64,000 nt of DNA from Triplophysa rosa (GCF_024868665.1 NC_079898.1:16488403-16552402), one strand, 5' to 3'; shown: positions 11,355 to 23,555, counted from the first letter of the stretch. The notes: generated from the letters alone by a model not told the origin. Translations and numbers: made by a program.

Positions 11355-11490
11355 GTTTAGGTATTGGGTAGGTTTAGGGATGTAGAATATGGTCATGCAC
11401 AATATGTGCTTTATACGTACTAATAAACAGCCAATATTCTAATAATATGCATGCTAGGCAACTTGTTTATAGTAAGAATTGGTCCCTAGG

Positions 11491-12945
11491 AAAAATTACA
11501 ATGGTGCCTCAGAACTGTTTGCTTTCCTACATTCTTCAAAATATCTTCTTCTACAGAACAAAGACATTTTTCCTACTATGGTATAATGGTGGCCAAGAAC
11601 TATAGAATTTTCATTTTTGGTTGAACTGTTCCTTTAAATTTAAAGCTGATCCCTTAAGTGAATGTGCATTACAGGCACATCTATTTCAAAGTAGTACTTT
11701 TCTCCCAGACCTTTCCTTTTTCTAAGTGACTTGTTATTTAAGAGTAAATGTATGCCTGTTATTTGAAAATGATCACATTTGTCATTTTCACATTTGACAG
11801 TTAAGGCTTTTTACTTGACACTTTGCAAGGGAAAAAGAAACTGTACATTAAACATAACATATCAAAATCACTCATTTGTTTTCTACCTGCACCATGGAAC
11901 AGTTATGAAACCTCTCATTTATATGGGACTTTCTGTATTGCATATAATTACAATTGTGTGGCTCATGGAGATTAAAAAGGCAGATGAGAACTCACTCATT
12001 TGCCTTTTCTCCTCTTATCATGTATCGTCTTTTTTATATTCCATGTGCATATGTCTACTTTAACCATGTATATGTTCATGCCATGTACAATAAATCTGCA
12101 TCAGGAACTATGAATAATACATAAGCACACATTGTTATTTGCATTTTTTACAAGGTTGATCACAAACCGTGATATGTTCAAACATCGATTTCAAAAAGTA
12201 CTGCTTGAGTTGACATGCTTAATTGCAATTCTTTCCTTTTACTGCTTACTACATACACAGATTGATCAATTGAAAATTCAAAATTATTCAAAACGTCATC
12301 GCCAATCATGATTTTGTCATTTAAGCACTATTCTATTCTTTTATAAAATAGATCCTGGATGTTCTGAAGGCATCATCTTTACTATTGGATTACATCACAT
12401 GCTCTTCCTAGTGAATACTAAAAATGTCTTTTTATAGGTTTATATGGGATGTTTTTCTAGATTTAGTATGACATAATTTTGGAATAAATCACCCGTGATT
12501 GGAGGCGGGAGTAAAGTTAATCTGGGTTCAGTGTGTGTTTGACCAACCCATGTGCAATTAACCAAATGTGATAAACCATAACCTGATGACTGCAGTATTA
12601 CAACGACACCCCGTTCATAGATGATGGCAGAATTCTGAGCCCCCTCAAAAGATCCTCTCCCTCGCCTCTTTTAATGTCTTTATTACTGCACTTTATGGAG
12701 CCATAGATCAGGTCAGATCAGCATTTGGAGACAGTGCAATGAGATAACACACCAGTCATTAAATAAAAATGACCTCCTCCAGCTCATGCCTCATTAACTC
12801 CCTGCAACAATCAGAGACCCACCAGTGAAGCCCCTCAGGAGGGTAACAACCTCGCAACCCCTTCTCTAGAGACCTGATCTGTCTATCCCCAAAGGTCATT
12901 AGTGACATCAGGAATGTCTCAGTGACACTGCTTCATGCCTTTGCT
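11491..12945. other. Non-coding DNA, no feature recognised
   Basis: The region is AT-rich with no supported exon. Short copies of the 'ttcatttttggttgaactgttcctttaa' type near 11610-11640 look like an eroded end of the TTAA MITE family. Confidence 0.5.
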
Positions 12946-13107
12946 CATTTACATTTACATTTATGCATTTGGCAGACGCTTTTATCAAAGCGGCTTACAT
13001 TGCATTATCCTATACATTTATTTCTAAGTATGTGTAATCCCCTGGGATCGAACCCACAACCTTGGCATTGTTACCGCCATGCTCTTACCACTGAGCTACA
13101 GGAAAGC
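12946..13107 (-). repeat. tRNA-derived SINE with L2-type 3' tail
   Basis: On the minus strand the element starts GCTTTCCTGTAGCTCAGTGG. It has a good RNA polymerase III A box (TAGCTCAGTGG) and a B box (GGTTCGATCCC) about 40 bases later, followed by an unrelated body. The tail reads 'gataaaagcgtctgccaaatg' and ends in (AAATGT)n. That tail is shared by fish L2-clade LINEs and by several tRNA-derived SINEs in carp relatives, which use the LINE machinery. It is not a functional tRNA gene, because there is no acceptor-stem closure and the L2 tail is attached. Confidence 0.85.
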
Positions 13108-14251
13108 ATTTCAGAGCAGACAGACCATATTGGAATTGGGAATTCTTTCAGGCTTTCCTGCAGGTCAGAGCTTATTTGTATTTTACAGAGGGAAATTAAA
13201 TAAATAAAGTAGCCAAAATGGTAATGTACGTTATGTCGGAGTACCACATACTATTATAGGATCAAAAAGGTCAAAAGCAAACCCCTAGATAATCTAGTTT
13301 ATTTTTTTTCTGAGTTTGGCTTTGTTACATAATCTTCAATAAATTAGCATTAATATATATATTTTTTTTTAAACATGATTGGTGTCTATGGAATGGTGTC
13401 TTGGAATCTATGTCTTAAGTGTGTGTTCAGGTCATACTCAATCAAACAGATTAGTTAAGATTTTCATATTGATGCACAGTACACGATCAATTCAAACGTA
13501 TGTAATGTAACTAGTAGGGTAATCAATACATCCAGGCCCTTGGGACACTTTAGTCAAATAATCCATGGTCACTTCATTATTGATTCGGTTTCTATGTGAC
13601 TCCTGGTTACGATGTGAAATTAATAAAGCAATTTATCTTATACATTCTATTCAATATTGTAATGTTATGACTGTGAAAAAAAACATGTTTTTTATTTTAA
13701 CATGGCACAAAAACACTGTCATAATTGATAATAAACAGTTTTGCCTGTAATATTACATAGTTTCCTGTTTTTTCTTAGTCCTGCAGTCTTTTTCTATAAT
13801 TTGACAGTTTTTGACCATATTTTAAAAAATATGTGAAAACAGTAAACTGTAAAATAACAGTTTTTTGACATTATATGTGAAAAATCTGTAAAAAATTATT
13901 AAAATTATGTTTTTTATAGTGTGACCATGTGTACAGTTTCTTGACATGCTGATAATTTTTTTCTTAATGTCCATATAAGTATGTATATGTAGCTCAACTG
14001 GTATTCCCAAGGAAAACTGATAATATGCAAAAAACTTTGGATAAAAGTGTCTGCCTCACAGATATAATTTATACCTCTATTGTATTTCACTTTGCATAAT
14101 AACATTAGATGCATACTGTAAATTTTGAGAATATTAGAATATTACTATATTAGAATATTACTATATAGTTCTCTGGTTGCACTATCATGCTGTGCAATAT
14201 TATGCCACTGGTCTTCCAGTAATTCTGCTTACACTTCTTGTGTTTACCAAG
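13108..14251. other. Non-coding DNA with weak repeats
   Basis: Around 13750-13905 'acagttttttgac' and 'aaaactgtaaaataacag' recur in both orientations, suggesting an eroded small repeat. At 14029-14058 'actttggataaaagtgtctgcctca' is a relic of the SINE/L2 tail (+ strand). No exon was seen. Confidence 0.45.
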
Positions 14252-14334
14252 GGTCAAATTAACTCTCACAGTGTTTATATAATCCACACTTTGAGAGTGT
14301 GGATTATATATAAACTGTGAGTGTTAATTTGACC
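14252..14334. repeat. Near-perfect 83-bp palindrome
   Basis: The left arm, starting GGTCAAATTAACTCTCACAG, and the right arm, ending CTGTGAGTGTTAATTTGACC, are reverse complements with only a few mismatches. They are separated by two or three bases at about 14292. The arms run through 'ataatccacact / agtgtggattat'. The sequence could extrude as a cruciform. It looks like a minimal fold-back repeat, but no target duplication was identified. Confidence 0.9.
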
Positions 14335-15582
14335 TTTTTTAACACTGGCGATTGTACTGTGTTTGAATGTTGCAACATTACAGCTTAGCACAAAAGCAGG
14401 AAGCATGAATTGACAGTAAGTGGGTTAATTTATAGTCCACGCTTGGTCTTCATTTAAAGTCAGTATAGTAAACAGATGAGCTTGGATTGAGATGGCTGTC
14501 AGGTATGTTGATTGAGATGTGATGACGTCACAGGCAATAGTCTCCAAAGCACTACTGTATATTATCTCCCACAATGAGTGTGTTAATAACTCGAGTTCTT
14601 CAGCAGGTATATGATGCGAGGTGCTTCTGTCAGTGTGCGGGACACTACAGGATCAACCAAATGGGCTCTAATTCTTTATGGCCGCTCTGCAGTAAACTGT
14701 TACAGCCCTTGAGCCTCGATGTGGCCTGAGCTCAGCACCAGACTGTTTATCATCTTAAATGTCTGATACAGATCAGCAATGACATAACGGGGTGGACAGT
14801 CTGCCAAAACTAATGTGTTGGGATTTTTTTAACCAATGAACTGCTTGCCATATTTTGTGTCTATATATTTATATTTCATACGTGTGAACCTTCAGTGCCA
14901 AAGATTAAGATAGCGGTTACACAAGTTAATTAAATAGTTAATTAACATGCAGACCTTCTTTCATTTATCAAGTGAAAGGTCGTGTTCCTCTCACAGAGGG
15001 GATTTTGCAGTGTGTCATTCGGTGGCATTAGTAGTAGTTCCTCATGATAATTAGATTGTGTGGTAAAAGACATTTGCAGCACTATATGTCAAGAGCTTCA
15101 GATGTTTAATTTTTAATGCACCTACATTATTCTTTTTAGAAAGGTTTATTATAGTTTATTATAGGCTTGCATTTGCATGAAGATAATAATGTTAATAAAA
15201 ATACATTTTATTTTAATTTATTTTTAGTTTGTATAATTCTTTGGCTAATTTCAGTTCTTTGGTTTTAATAATTATAGATTAAGAATCGGTTAATGAAACT
15301 GTAAATTAAAGTAATTCGATTTCAGTTAAAATATAAGAAATTAAATATATATATACATGTATATATACAGTATACAGTATATACTGTATGTCCTGGTATA
15401 TGTCATTGTTTTTGCTAAATTATAGGCCTTAATATTACTACAACAGTTTGCATTTTTTGCTAGTCTGACCAGGAAAGAGGCTTCCTTTCAATTACACTGA
15501 TCTGCAAACTTTCCATTAATAAAAAATCCACCCTGTCATAGTAGTTTAACAAAGACATTTTCTATCAATATGTATCATATGA
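14335..15582. other. Non-coding DNA
   Basis: No exon or complete repeat was seen. A perfect cAMP-response-type octamer TGACGTCA occurs at 14523-14530, and a TA-rich run containing 'atatacagtatacagtatata' lies at 15340-15390. Confidence 0.5.
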
Positions 15583-15618
15583 AGTCGTCTGGCGGATGCT
15601 TTTATCTAAAATGATTAG
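15583..15618 (-). repeat. Relic SINE/L2 tail, interrupted by an hAT-type insertion
   Basis: On the minus strand it reads 'agataaaagcatccgccagacgac', a diverged form of the tail seen in the SINE at 12946-13107. It is broken directly at its 5' side by the element at 15619-16477. Confidence 0.55.
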
Positions 15619-16477
15619 CAGGGGTGTCGCTAGACCCCTTTTACTGGGGGACGACACGCGACTGAGGTAAGCTATGAAAACATGACGAAACTAAAGTAAG
15701 TTTCTAAATAATATCAATCATCTTATTTTGACTCGATCATTAATAGCCCCTGTAGATGGACGTCAGAATTTGTTTGTGCAAAGCAGGGAAATGGAAGCAG
15801 AAAGGAGATGATGAGTTTGAGGGAGGTAAGACTTGATAAACAAACTACTGTACATCCCCAGCTAGTCAGGTCCCAGACATTAGAGGAAATTTTTTCCTTT
15901 TGTCAAGTCTGTAAAATGTCATGGTTGCTTAGAAAAACATTTGTGTTATGTACTTTCAGAAATGAAATTAACATTTAATTTACTAGCTCTGGTTTAGGAC
16001 ATTACATAAAACTTGGCAGTAACCATGGCTGAGATAACTATATGTGCTGTAGGTAGTTAATGTAAAGTAAAAGTTAATGCAGTACAGTTGGTTCAGAAAA
16101 TGAACCAGCTTTGTTTTTTAAAGATAATATATGTTCTTTATAGTTGGAGCCATAAAATGACTGGTTTCTTGAAATATTGTAATTGTAAATTCTTGAAAAG
16201 ATGTAATTATTCATTGTTATCATTGAGTAATGAATGCACATGTGCAAGAAAACATTCTCTCTGCTTTCATTATTTTAGTGCTTTCAAACATGTTAATAAA
16301 GTTTGTTAAGTATGTTGAAGATACTTCAGTATTTTTTTACAAATAAATGTTTACCTTCCCTAGTATTGTTTAACTGTAGGAACAGTGGATTAAGCAAGGG
16401 AAGTTTGTATAGTGCATTGTGTCGCAAGTGATAGAAAAAGTAATGGGGGCCTGTGGCACAGTAGAGCTACGCCCCTG
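15619..16477. mobile_element. Non-autonomous hAT element with perfect 8-bp target duplication
   Basis: The element starts CAGGGGTGTCGCTAGAC and ends GTAGAGCTACGCCCCTG, so the termini are imperfect inverted repeats of the CAGGGG...CCCCTG kind typical of hAT transposons. The flanking 8 bases are identical (ATGATTAG at 15611-15618 and 16478-16485), the target length expected of hAT. At 859 bp it is far too short for a transposase. A short open stretch ending in a donor-like GGAG|gtaaga near 15826 could be a relic of the first transposase exon, but that is weak. Confidence 0.85.
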
Positions 16478-16485
16478 ATGATTAG

Positions 16486-17240
16486 CTGTGCATATAAATA
16501 TATACATTTTATAGGTACATGCATCACCTACATGCATTGCCATTTTTTACAAGTCAAGCAACAGGAAAGCTAATTGTAGCTTGTAAGGAAGATAGAGAGA
16601 ACATAAGAGTGTTATTGATGGGCATGTGTCACATTGTATTGCTGTTGAACAGGCTGATATCAGTCATGTCTGTTTGGAGACTCTCTATGTCTGCCACAGA
16701 ACCTCTGCCCTTGCTTTTTGTCCTCCTAGTCCAGTTTTAGTGATGTAATGCTGGATAGATTGTTGTGTGCACAGCACTACATGCTTGGCAAATGGGCACA
16801 TAGCAACTGCTAAAGTGGGCACTAATGAGCTCCCTTCTAAATCATGACATGACAAATGGCACCCTGTGGTTTCGTGGACTTTACAGACATGCAGAAGTGA
16901 CCACATTAAATGTGCCATTTGGGAGAGCAAACAAATTGTGACACGGGTGATCATATAAAAAATAAACAACAGCAGACGTAAAAATCCCAGAAGTCTGACA
17001 TTTTTAGCGATAACACGCAAATCTCCCCATGACAGACCAGCCATCTGTAGAAGCCATATGCCAGTGCTTGCAATATCAATTCAATAAAAAAGTGATTAAG
17101 TGCCAAATTTTTAGGAAAGTACTTCAATACCCAACTCGTGAAGTGAGATCTACCAATCCGAAGACCCAGGTTTATGTTTAAATTCCAGCGAATACACATA
17201 TTGATCAAATACATTAAATGCACTGTAAGTTCATTTGGAA
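16486..17240. other. Non-coding DNA
   Basis: No convincing coding signal. The open frames here lack splice sites and coding composition. Confidence 0.5.
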
Positions 17241-17322
17241 ACAGATTTGAATGTCCAGCCGTTGGTTGCAATTCACAACCTCACTGCTAGATGCCGCAAA
17301 ATTTCATACACTGGACCTTTAT
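17241..17322 (-). mobile_element. Terminal fragment of a MITE
   Basis: On the minus strand the fragment begins 'aaaggtccagtgtatgaaat', followed by 'gcggcatctag' and 'tgaattgcaacc'. This is the end of a very common fish MITE, and the same terminal words recur at 39820-39856. No opposite end was found nearby, so it is truncated or the other end is too eroded. Confidence 0.5.
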
Positions 17323-18400
17323 AAAACCCTTTTGTGAAAATAAGTCTCAGAATATTGTGTGGAAGGATCAGAAAGAGACTCGAGGTGTTGGTGAGTGACG
17401 ATTTATTCACTCTTTACATAACAGTTACTTCTGTTGTTCAGATCTGATTGGACAAACTCTACTTGTATTACTCTGTTTGTCTGTTAAAATACTCGGACAT
17501 CCTGGTAATGAAAGGAAACATCTGTAGTTCCAGGTTTTGCAAAACAGTGACTTATAGGACAAAATGTCATATCCATGATGAAAAAGATAGATTTAAAGCT
17601 AGCGATATCTAAGAGAAGGCTTTTTGACTTGCAATTGAAAAAATGAAATACGTGTTTGGAACAAATCGCATGTTTACAAAATGCTTCAGGAAACGATTCA
17701 CTAAGCATCCGTGATAAAACGATAAAGGTGATAAAAATAATAATGTGCAAATCTGCTCTGATTTTTATGCTTACCGGTTTATGTGTTTTCCACTACTTAT
17801 ATTTCCATAAATATTCATGTACTTAAATAGCATCTGCTGCTGATATGTTGTGTTTTCTTCTATAAATATCACGACTTAACAACATTACATTTCTTGTTTT
17901 TCTAAGATAATTGCATAAAATCCTCATGTACACATATTTTTCACATATACTCTGAGGTGGTGTTTTTAATGCCATTTAAAGCCCAATGTACCAGCCGAAT
18001 ATAATTGTTCATTTTGTGTGACCATGGCTGTTCGGCTGCAGTTTCTGTCCTTACCTTGCCTTCGTGTAAAGGGCAAGCAAACAGACACACACACAAAATA
18101 AATAAATATGAGTCATTGTTGCTGCTTCAAGTAGAAGCACAATCAATAACTGAATAAGAATACTATCCCTTACTGTCCTCTCACAGAAACCATAATAACA
18201 CCAGTTAGATTTATTGAGTTTCGGTGTTATTGCAGGTTTGTTTTAGCTTTTTCTCTTGTTTCACATTTAGCTTTTGAACATACTGTATAACCAGTTGTGG
18301 TTTTGAGATTAAGCTCATCCAGAAAGCTCAGTACTGGCAACAAGATACTTGAACAAAGTTACTTAAGGAGACTAAACACACATTTAGAAAATCGCGTTTC
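17323..18400. other. Non-coding DNA
   Basis: No gene or repeat boundary was recognised. Confidence 0.55.
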
Positions 18401-18807
18401 TTAAAGAAACAGATCACCCAAATTCATTAATTCTTCATTTACTCACCCTCAAGTTGTTCCAAATCTGTATGAATATATTTGTTCTGATGAACACAGAGAA
18501 AGATATTTGGAAGAATGCTTGTAACCAAACTGTTCTTGGCCACCATTAACCATAGGAGAACATTTCTTTGTAAATTTCTTTGTTGTGTTTTACACAAAAG
18601 AAGATATTTTAAAGAAAGTAGGAAAGCAAACAGTTCTGGGACACTTTTGTCTACAATTGTATTTTTTCCTTCTATGGTAGTCAATGGTGGCCAATAACTG
18701 TTTGCTTACAAGCATTCTTCCAAATATACTTCTCAACAAATCAATTTATACAGATTATATTCATTAGAGTAAATGATGACAGAATTTTTATTTTTGGGTG
18801 AACTGTG
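18401..18807. mobile_element. TTAA-flanked MITE (copy 2), right end eroded
   Basis: The left terminus TTAAAGAAACAGATCACCC is a diverged form of the family end. The body shows the family order 'atttactcaccctcaagttgttcc', 'gaacacagagaaagatatttgg', and the inverted second half from about 18650. The right end stops at 'tttttgggtgaactg' without the closing CCCTTTAA. Confidence 0.85.
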
Positions 18808-18885
18808 GATCATCACATATATACTGTGGTTATAATTCTGTGATTGCAAAAATAATTCAAAGTGACTGCGTGGTAACTGATCGCC

Positions 18886-19980
18886 TTGGAATTATAAGGT
18901 TCTATCTGCGGTCTGAGTAGTTTTGAGGAGCTTTAACGTTTTTGCATTTCATATAGCAAAAATGATATGAGGAACAAATCTCTTTTATACATGAAAAAGA
19001 CAGAGACCCTTAATGTATTACAAATGTACAATATCAACATTTTCTGAAATTTATAAATGGGGTTTTTTGGAACAAGCAGGTCAAACACAGATAGAAACTT
19101 CTGATTCTGTAAAGTCACTTTCGGTTTAGAATTATAAGGTCCTATCTGCAAAACATCCATTAAAGCAGTACATTTTCAAGCAATACAAACAATTTACCTA
19201 TAACTTTTGTTAAAACATGAAATTAGTGTATAATAATGTGTAAAAAAGGTACATGTATAATAATGTGTAAAAAGGTAGATTTACATGGTTTTTATGACAC
19301 TTATTTCATATTTTAGAATGCTTTTTTCTTGTTCAAGTTAAACATAAAAGGTCGTGCTAATTGTTTTATTCACAGAAGGTGGGACAGATCAAATGACTTT
19401 TTAGAGATGAGTATGGCTGAAAAAACATAATAATGTTTATTGTTGTAATCAAGACTCTTGACGTTGTTGACAATTTGGCATTAACTGCATTATGAGAGTA
19501 AACACAGGTATTAGGAAGCTAGCGCTGCTGGCTAGTGTTGTGTCTATAAATATAAAAAAATTAATCTCCTCAATAAAACCTAAAACAAAACAAAAAATAC
19601 TGTCGTTTGAGCTGCTCTCGTTGACAAGAGTATCAATAAAACAGTCAACCTTGAAGTTTTTTTTAAACATTGTTTTGTGTTGCACTGTTTCCTCGGATAT
19701 TCCCCTGTCACTGAGGAGTCCGGTCACATGACAAAAAAAGCTGATCCTGATTGGTCCTCTTGTGTGCATTCAAAGTGCTGATTGGCTCTTGCAGATAGTA
19801 CCTTATAGCACCAAATTATAATTTGATTTTCTAGATAGAACCTTTTTTCTTAAAAAAAACGTCCCAAAATGCACACATTTAAAAATAAAACAATGCATAA
19901 TGTAAATAAGTTGTCACAGAATAAGAATATGTGAATAACTCAATTTTGACCAAAATGTCAGATAGAACTTTACAATTTCG
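18886..19980. mobile_element. TIR element with recurring 'attataaggttctatctg' motif
   Basis: The left end contains GGAATTATAAGGTTCTATCTG. The right end, in reverse complement, reads GAAATTGTAAAGTTCTATCTG, so the termini match. Extra internal copies occur at about 19127-19150 (same orientation) and at 19787-19803 and 19837-19850 (opposite orientation). The distance between ends is about 1.1 kb. There is no transposase-like frame. The superfamily cannot be named from the sequence. Confidence 0.6.
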
Positions 19981-20329
19981 ACAAACTGTTTTACAGAATT
20001 TTTGTCACATACTCTATATTTTTATCCCATAAAGCAATGGGGGATGATTTTGCAAGCAATTAGCAAGCAGGTCAAATGTTTCACCAGTGAAGGTAAACAA
20101 AGGACACCTCTCTGATCCTTCTGAGTGGTTTAGGAAAGATAAATGGCCACTTGGACTCAAATGTGTGTGTAAGTTCACATTTGTTTGTGTGTAAAAACAA
20201 CATGGGTCTAAATCCTGCATCTGACTTGATAACTGTTGTATGAATATATGAGAGGTTAAGTGAGTTTACTTTATAAGAGGCATGTCTCTGTGGACCTTAT
20301 TAGAGAGAGAGAGAAAGATATGTGTGTCT
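19981..20329. other. Non-coding DNA
   Basis: Nothing recognised between the TIR element and the GT microsatellite. Confidence 0.55.
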
Positions 20330-20402
20330 GCGTGTGCGTGCGTGTGTGTGTGTGTGTGTGTGTGCGTGTGCGTGCGTGTGTGCGTGTGCATGCATGCGCG
20401 TG
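20330..20402. repeat. (GT)n microsatellite with GC-containing variants
   Basis: A run of GTGT interspersed with GCGT units. It produces long spurious Val/Cys and His/Thr open frames on the two strands. Confidence 0.95.
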
Positions 20403-22961
20403 TGTCTTTCCCTCTGTAACTGGACAGCGATCTCTTCTTTTCCTTGTTTCTGATATTTCACCCATAAGTGGTTTAGCAAGGGTGCACACCTTCTTATCTT
20501 CACCTTAGTGCATCATATAATGAATGCTGTATAAAGAAATTCTGGCTCAGCAAATGCAGAAAAAACACTTTTTAAAAGTTTGTTTTTTCAATATTACTGC
20601 AGTGCAAAAGAAATAAGAAATAAATCCCAATATTTTTTCACCCAAAGGGAGTGCATAAACTATTCTGCCATGTAAATTTGTCTCGGTAATGGTAAGAAGA
20701 CAAGAGGGACTTTCTGCAAGAATGCTTCAGAGAATTATTCTTAAGGAGTTCTTGGAAACCCCATCCAGCTCAGTAACTCACCGACTTTCTGAAATTTCTT
20801 TTCTCTGTTTACAGGTTGCGAAGAAAGAAAAAGCCTGCAATGTGTTTTATGCTCACTGGACACAATATATAATCACAAAGAATTATTTAGAGTAGGTAAA
20901 GACCCATGAATTGTGACATGGCAAGACTTGACTGGAAATCTATTTACATTCTAAAGATTAAAAAACATGCCTGAGGAAAATCCCCCTACAAGCCCAGATG
21001 TTAATATAGATGAGCATCTTCAAAGTCCTGTATAACACAATCTGATAGAAGAGACTTTTCTCCTCTTCTCCTGTTCTCACCTCCTCTCCAGAGCTCCGTA
21101 CAGCCCTTCATTGATGTGACAGCAATGTTTCCTCCACCCAGATTGATCTGACTTGGGCTCAAATTGGTGACATTTCCAGAGGCACGAAGCCCACTGGTAA
21201 TGGAACAACTCCGACACCAGTCACAGCTTAAGACTTACAATTACATAGTAGAGAAATAACATTATCCTCTTTGTTAGATACAGAGGCAGTACATAGCATT
21301 CCATAAAAAAAAACATTGTAAGGTTTAGATGATATGAATAGAAGATTGTAATCTATCACCATTGAATTAACCCACAATGCTGTAACAAAAGTTTTGTTTT
21401 CCCTTGAAGTAAAACTTTGAAAGGGTGCAAAGGTTTGAGAATTTGGGATCTAAAATCTAATTCAAACTTGATATTAAAAAGTTTAACGTGATCGTGAGAT
21501 TTTGCAGAAACAAATGGAGCCTTATATCTGTCATTAAAGCAAAACCTTGTTATAAAACACTAATCTTTTTTATTTAATTCAAATATCTTCAACTTTTTTA
21601 CTCATTGTTATGTTTATAAATGTAATTAATGCAAAGTTTTAGAGTTACTGTAATTTACTTTTAAATGTTACCAGACCAAGAAATATGCTCAGGAGATTAT
21701 AAATAGAGGTTGTTTGGAGATCTATTTTCCTGAAACTATTGATCTTACATTGTTTTCTGTAATATCAGAAGGTTCTTTTAATGATTACTCCACATTTCCC
21801 TCTGTGTTGTCAAAGAGAAATAATGAAAGTGCAATATACAGAAGATAAAACTGCAGGTCTAGGAGTCAAACTTTTTAGTCCACAGAAAACAAATTCATCC
21901 TTTTTTCATCCTAGCAATACCTTCACATTTATATGTTCTGTGTAGTTTTTACTGGAGTTGTGTTTTGTGTTAGTCTCAGCTCTGTTGTCTGCAGTATTCA
22001 TAGGACATCAGAACTTTAATTTGTTTGGCGGTGAATGTTTTATTCATGTGTTTCTGTGTGCAGCACAATGAGGGCTTCAGAAACTATAACTATACCTTCT
22101 AACAAGCCATTCTACTAAATAAGTCCTCTATTCACCTACAGTATACGCCCTCTATTGGACTGAGACATTCTACATTCAACAACAATTCCCTTTAAAGAAA
22201 TGACTGTCTCTTATATTATAGTTATAGATTTTAACAATTAGTAAATTTTCCCGTTGTTTAAACTCATTAGCATCAGATTGGTAATGACTAAACACTTGTG
22301 CTTGTAGGCCTTCAAAATCAATAAAACCTTAAGATGAGGAAATGACTCCAGCACTAATGTTCTTCGGCGGCTCGGCTGCACACATCAGCGAAGGATTATA
22401 ATGACAACAAATGTACTGTTGTATTTTGATGGGTCAGATTTAAAAGCACTTTTAAAAGCACACACACACAGTGCAAACAGGTGATACATACCTTGAAAAG
22501 GGCCGCTCAGGTCATGGCACTATGATGATCATTAAGTGTCTTTGGACGTGCCGACCACACTGACCACGAGCTCATTTGTAGTCACTGTGTAGTTCATATT
22601 ATGCGCAGAGAAAGATAAATGAGTTTTCCTGTTGGTTTAGCACAGATCTTTCAGGGGCTGACAGTGGTTTTGTGTCTGGTGCTCGATAAAAACGGTTGAA
22701 CAAAGGGTAGTGCAGTTCTTTGAGATATGCCCAACATACAGCACTGACAGTTAGTAGATACTAACAGTGGCTGGTTCAACACTATCTTTCCTCTCTATAA
22801 AAGCTTTCAATGTTGTGGTCAATGGTTCACTGAAAATCAGTGTTTAGTATTTTTTGTAATCATTTTCAGTGGCTAATAAATTCTGTGGCTGTTTTCCTAT
22901 ATTCTGTAACCAAACTAAAAACCATGAAAATGTCACAATGATGCAGGACGTGATGGTAATA
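20403..22961. other. Non-coding DNA
   Basis: A pyrimidine-rich acceptor before 20815 and a donor after 20895 bracket an 81-nt segment, but it is weak and I do not call it an exon. No repeats with ends were found. Confidence 0.5.
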
Positions 22962-23555
22962 GGCCCTTTTCACAATGACGTCACTTAACTTCCGCCTTTT
23001 CTCAAAGCAGTGTATCGTAACATCCGTCTCACAACAAACAAGAAGAAGAAGAAGAACTTCCGTTTTGCTGTCACGCTGGAATTTAACAACAGTGGAGAAA
23101 CTGACAGAACACGTATTCAAGTACTTATCCTAGCACCTTCGCTAACACAAAAAGAAAACAAAACACTTACCTTCATAATCAAACAGGTACTGTTCAACGA
23201 AGAATTTGTATCCTTTCTCTAGCTTTGATCTTGTCGTTAGCGAAAAAAAGATGTTTATGACAGAGCGGGACCAGGGCCGTGACGCGAGTGATAACGAGCG
23301 TCAGCTGCGCGTTGCACCTGTCTGGCATCTCTCTCGTCCCGCTCTGCTTGTCACAACGTTGTACATCATCTAGCCGTATTTGTGGCAGATGTGCAAGGGA
23401 CTTGGTAAACTCCATTCTGAGGCGCTAGCGAAAGTAACTTCTTCTTGAGTTTTACTGGCGGTTGGCAAACAAGCTTATAAGTGCATTACCGCCACCTTAT
23501 GAACTGGAGTGCTAGCGGAAGTAATGTAGATGCGTGACGTCATGTGAAAAGAGCG
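22962..23555. mobile_element. TIR element with CRE-type octamers at both ends
   Basis: The left end is GGCCCTTTTCACAATGACGTC and the right end, in reverse complement, is CGCTCTTTTCACATGACGTC, so the termini are imperfect inverted repeats. A TA dinucleotide flanks each side. Subterminal 'cttccgc', 'aagaagaag' and 'gctagcg' words also recur inverted. The interior (23240-23345) is GC-rich and itself partly palindromic (AGAGCGGGAC with GTCCCGCTCT). No transposase is present. Both ends contain the exact octamer TGACGTCA (22976-22983 and 23535-23542). Confidence 0.75.

Larger units (their letters stand above)
10033..11490. mobile_element. MITE with 'aaggaccaattct' termini, interrupted at a TTAA
   Basis: The left end contains TTTTAAGGACCAATTCTC, and the right end reads the reverse complement of a similar sequence (AGAATTGGTCCCTAGG). 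The left part (about 10033-10141) carries 'ccattaactatgacttttgcctca' and the right part (11355-11490) carries 'gtttaggtattgggtaggtt' and 'gctttatacgtactaataaac'. The two parts are continuous in known fish copies as far as I recall, with the junction 'gttgTTAAgttta'. Here a 1.2-kb element sits exactly at that TTAA. Confidence 0.75.

Noticed and set aside
12946..13107. A tRNA gene on the minus strand
   Set aside because: A and B boxes are present, but there is no complete cloverleaf and an L2-type tail is fused. It is a SINE.
20260..20508. Open frames rich in Val/Cys or His/Thr on both strands
   Set aside because: They are produced by the GT/AC microsatellite and have no start context or splice support.
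20815..20895. 81-nt segment with acceptor and donor on the + strand
   Set aside because: One phase ends in TAG at the donor, another has an internal stop, and the remaining phase gives an unremarkable peptide. Support is too weak.
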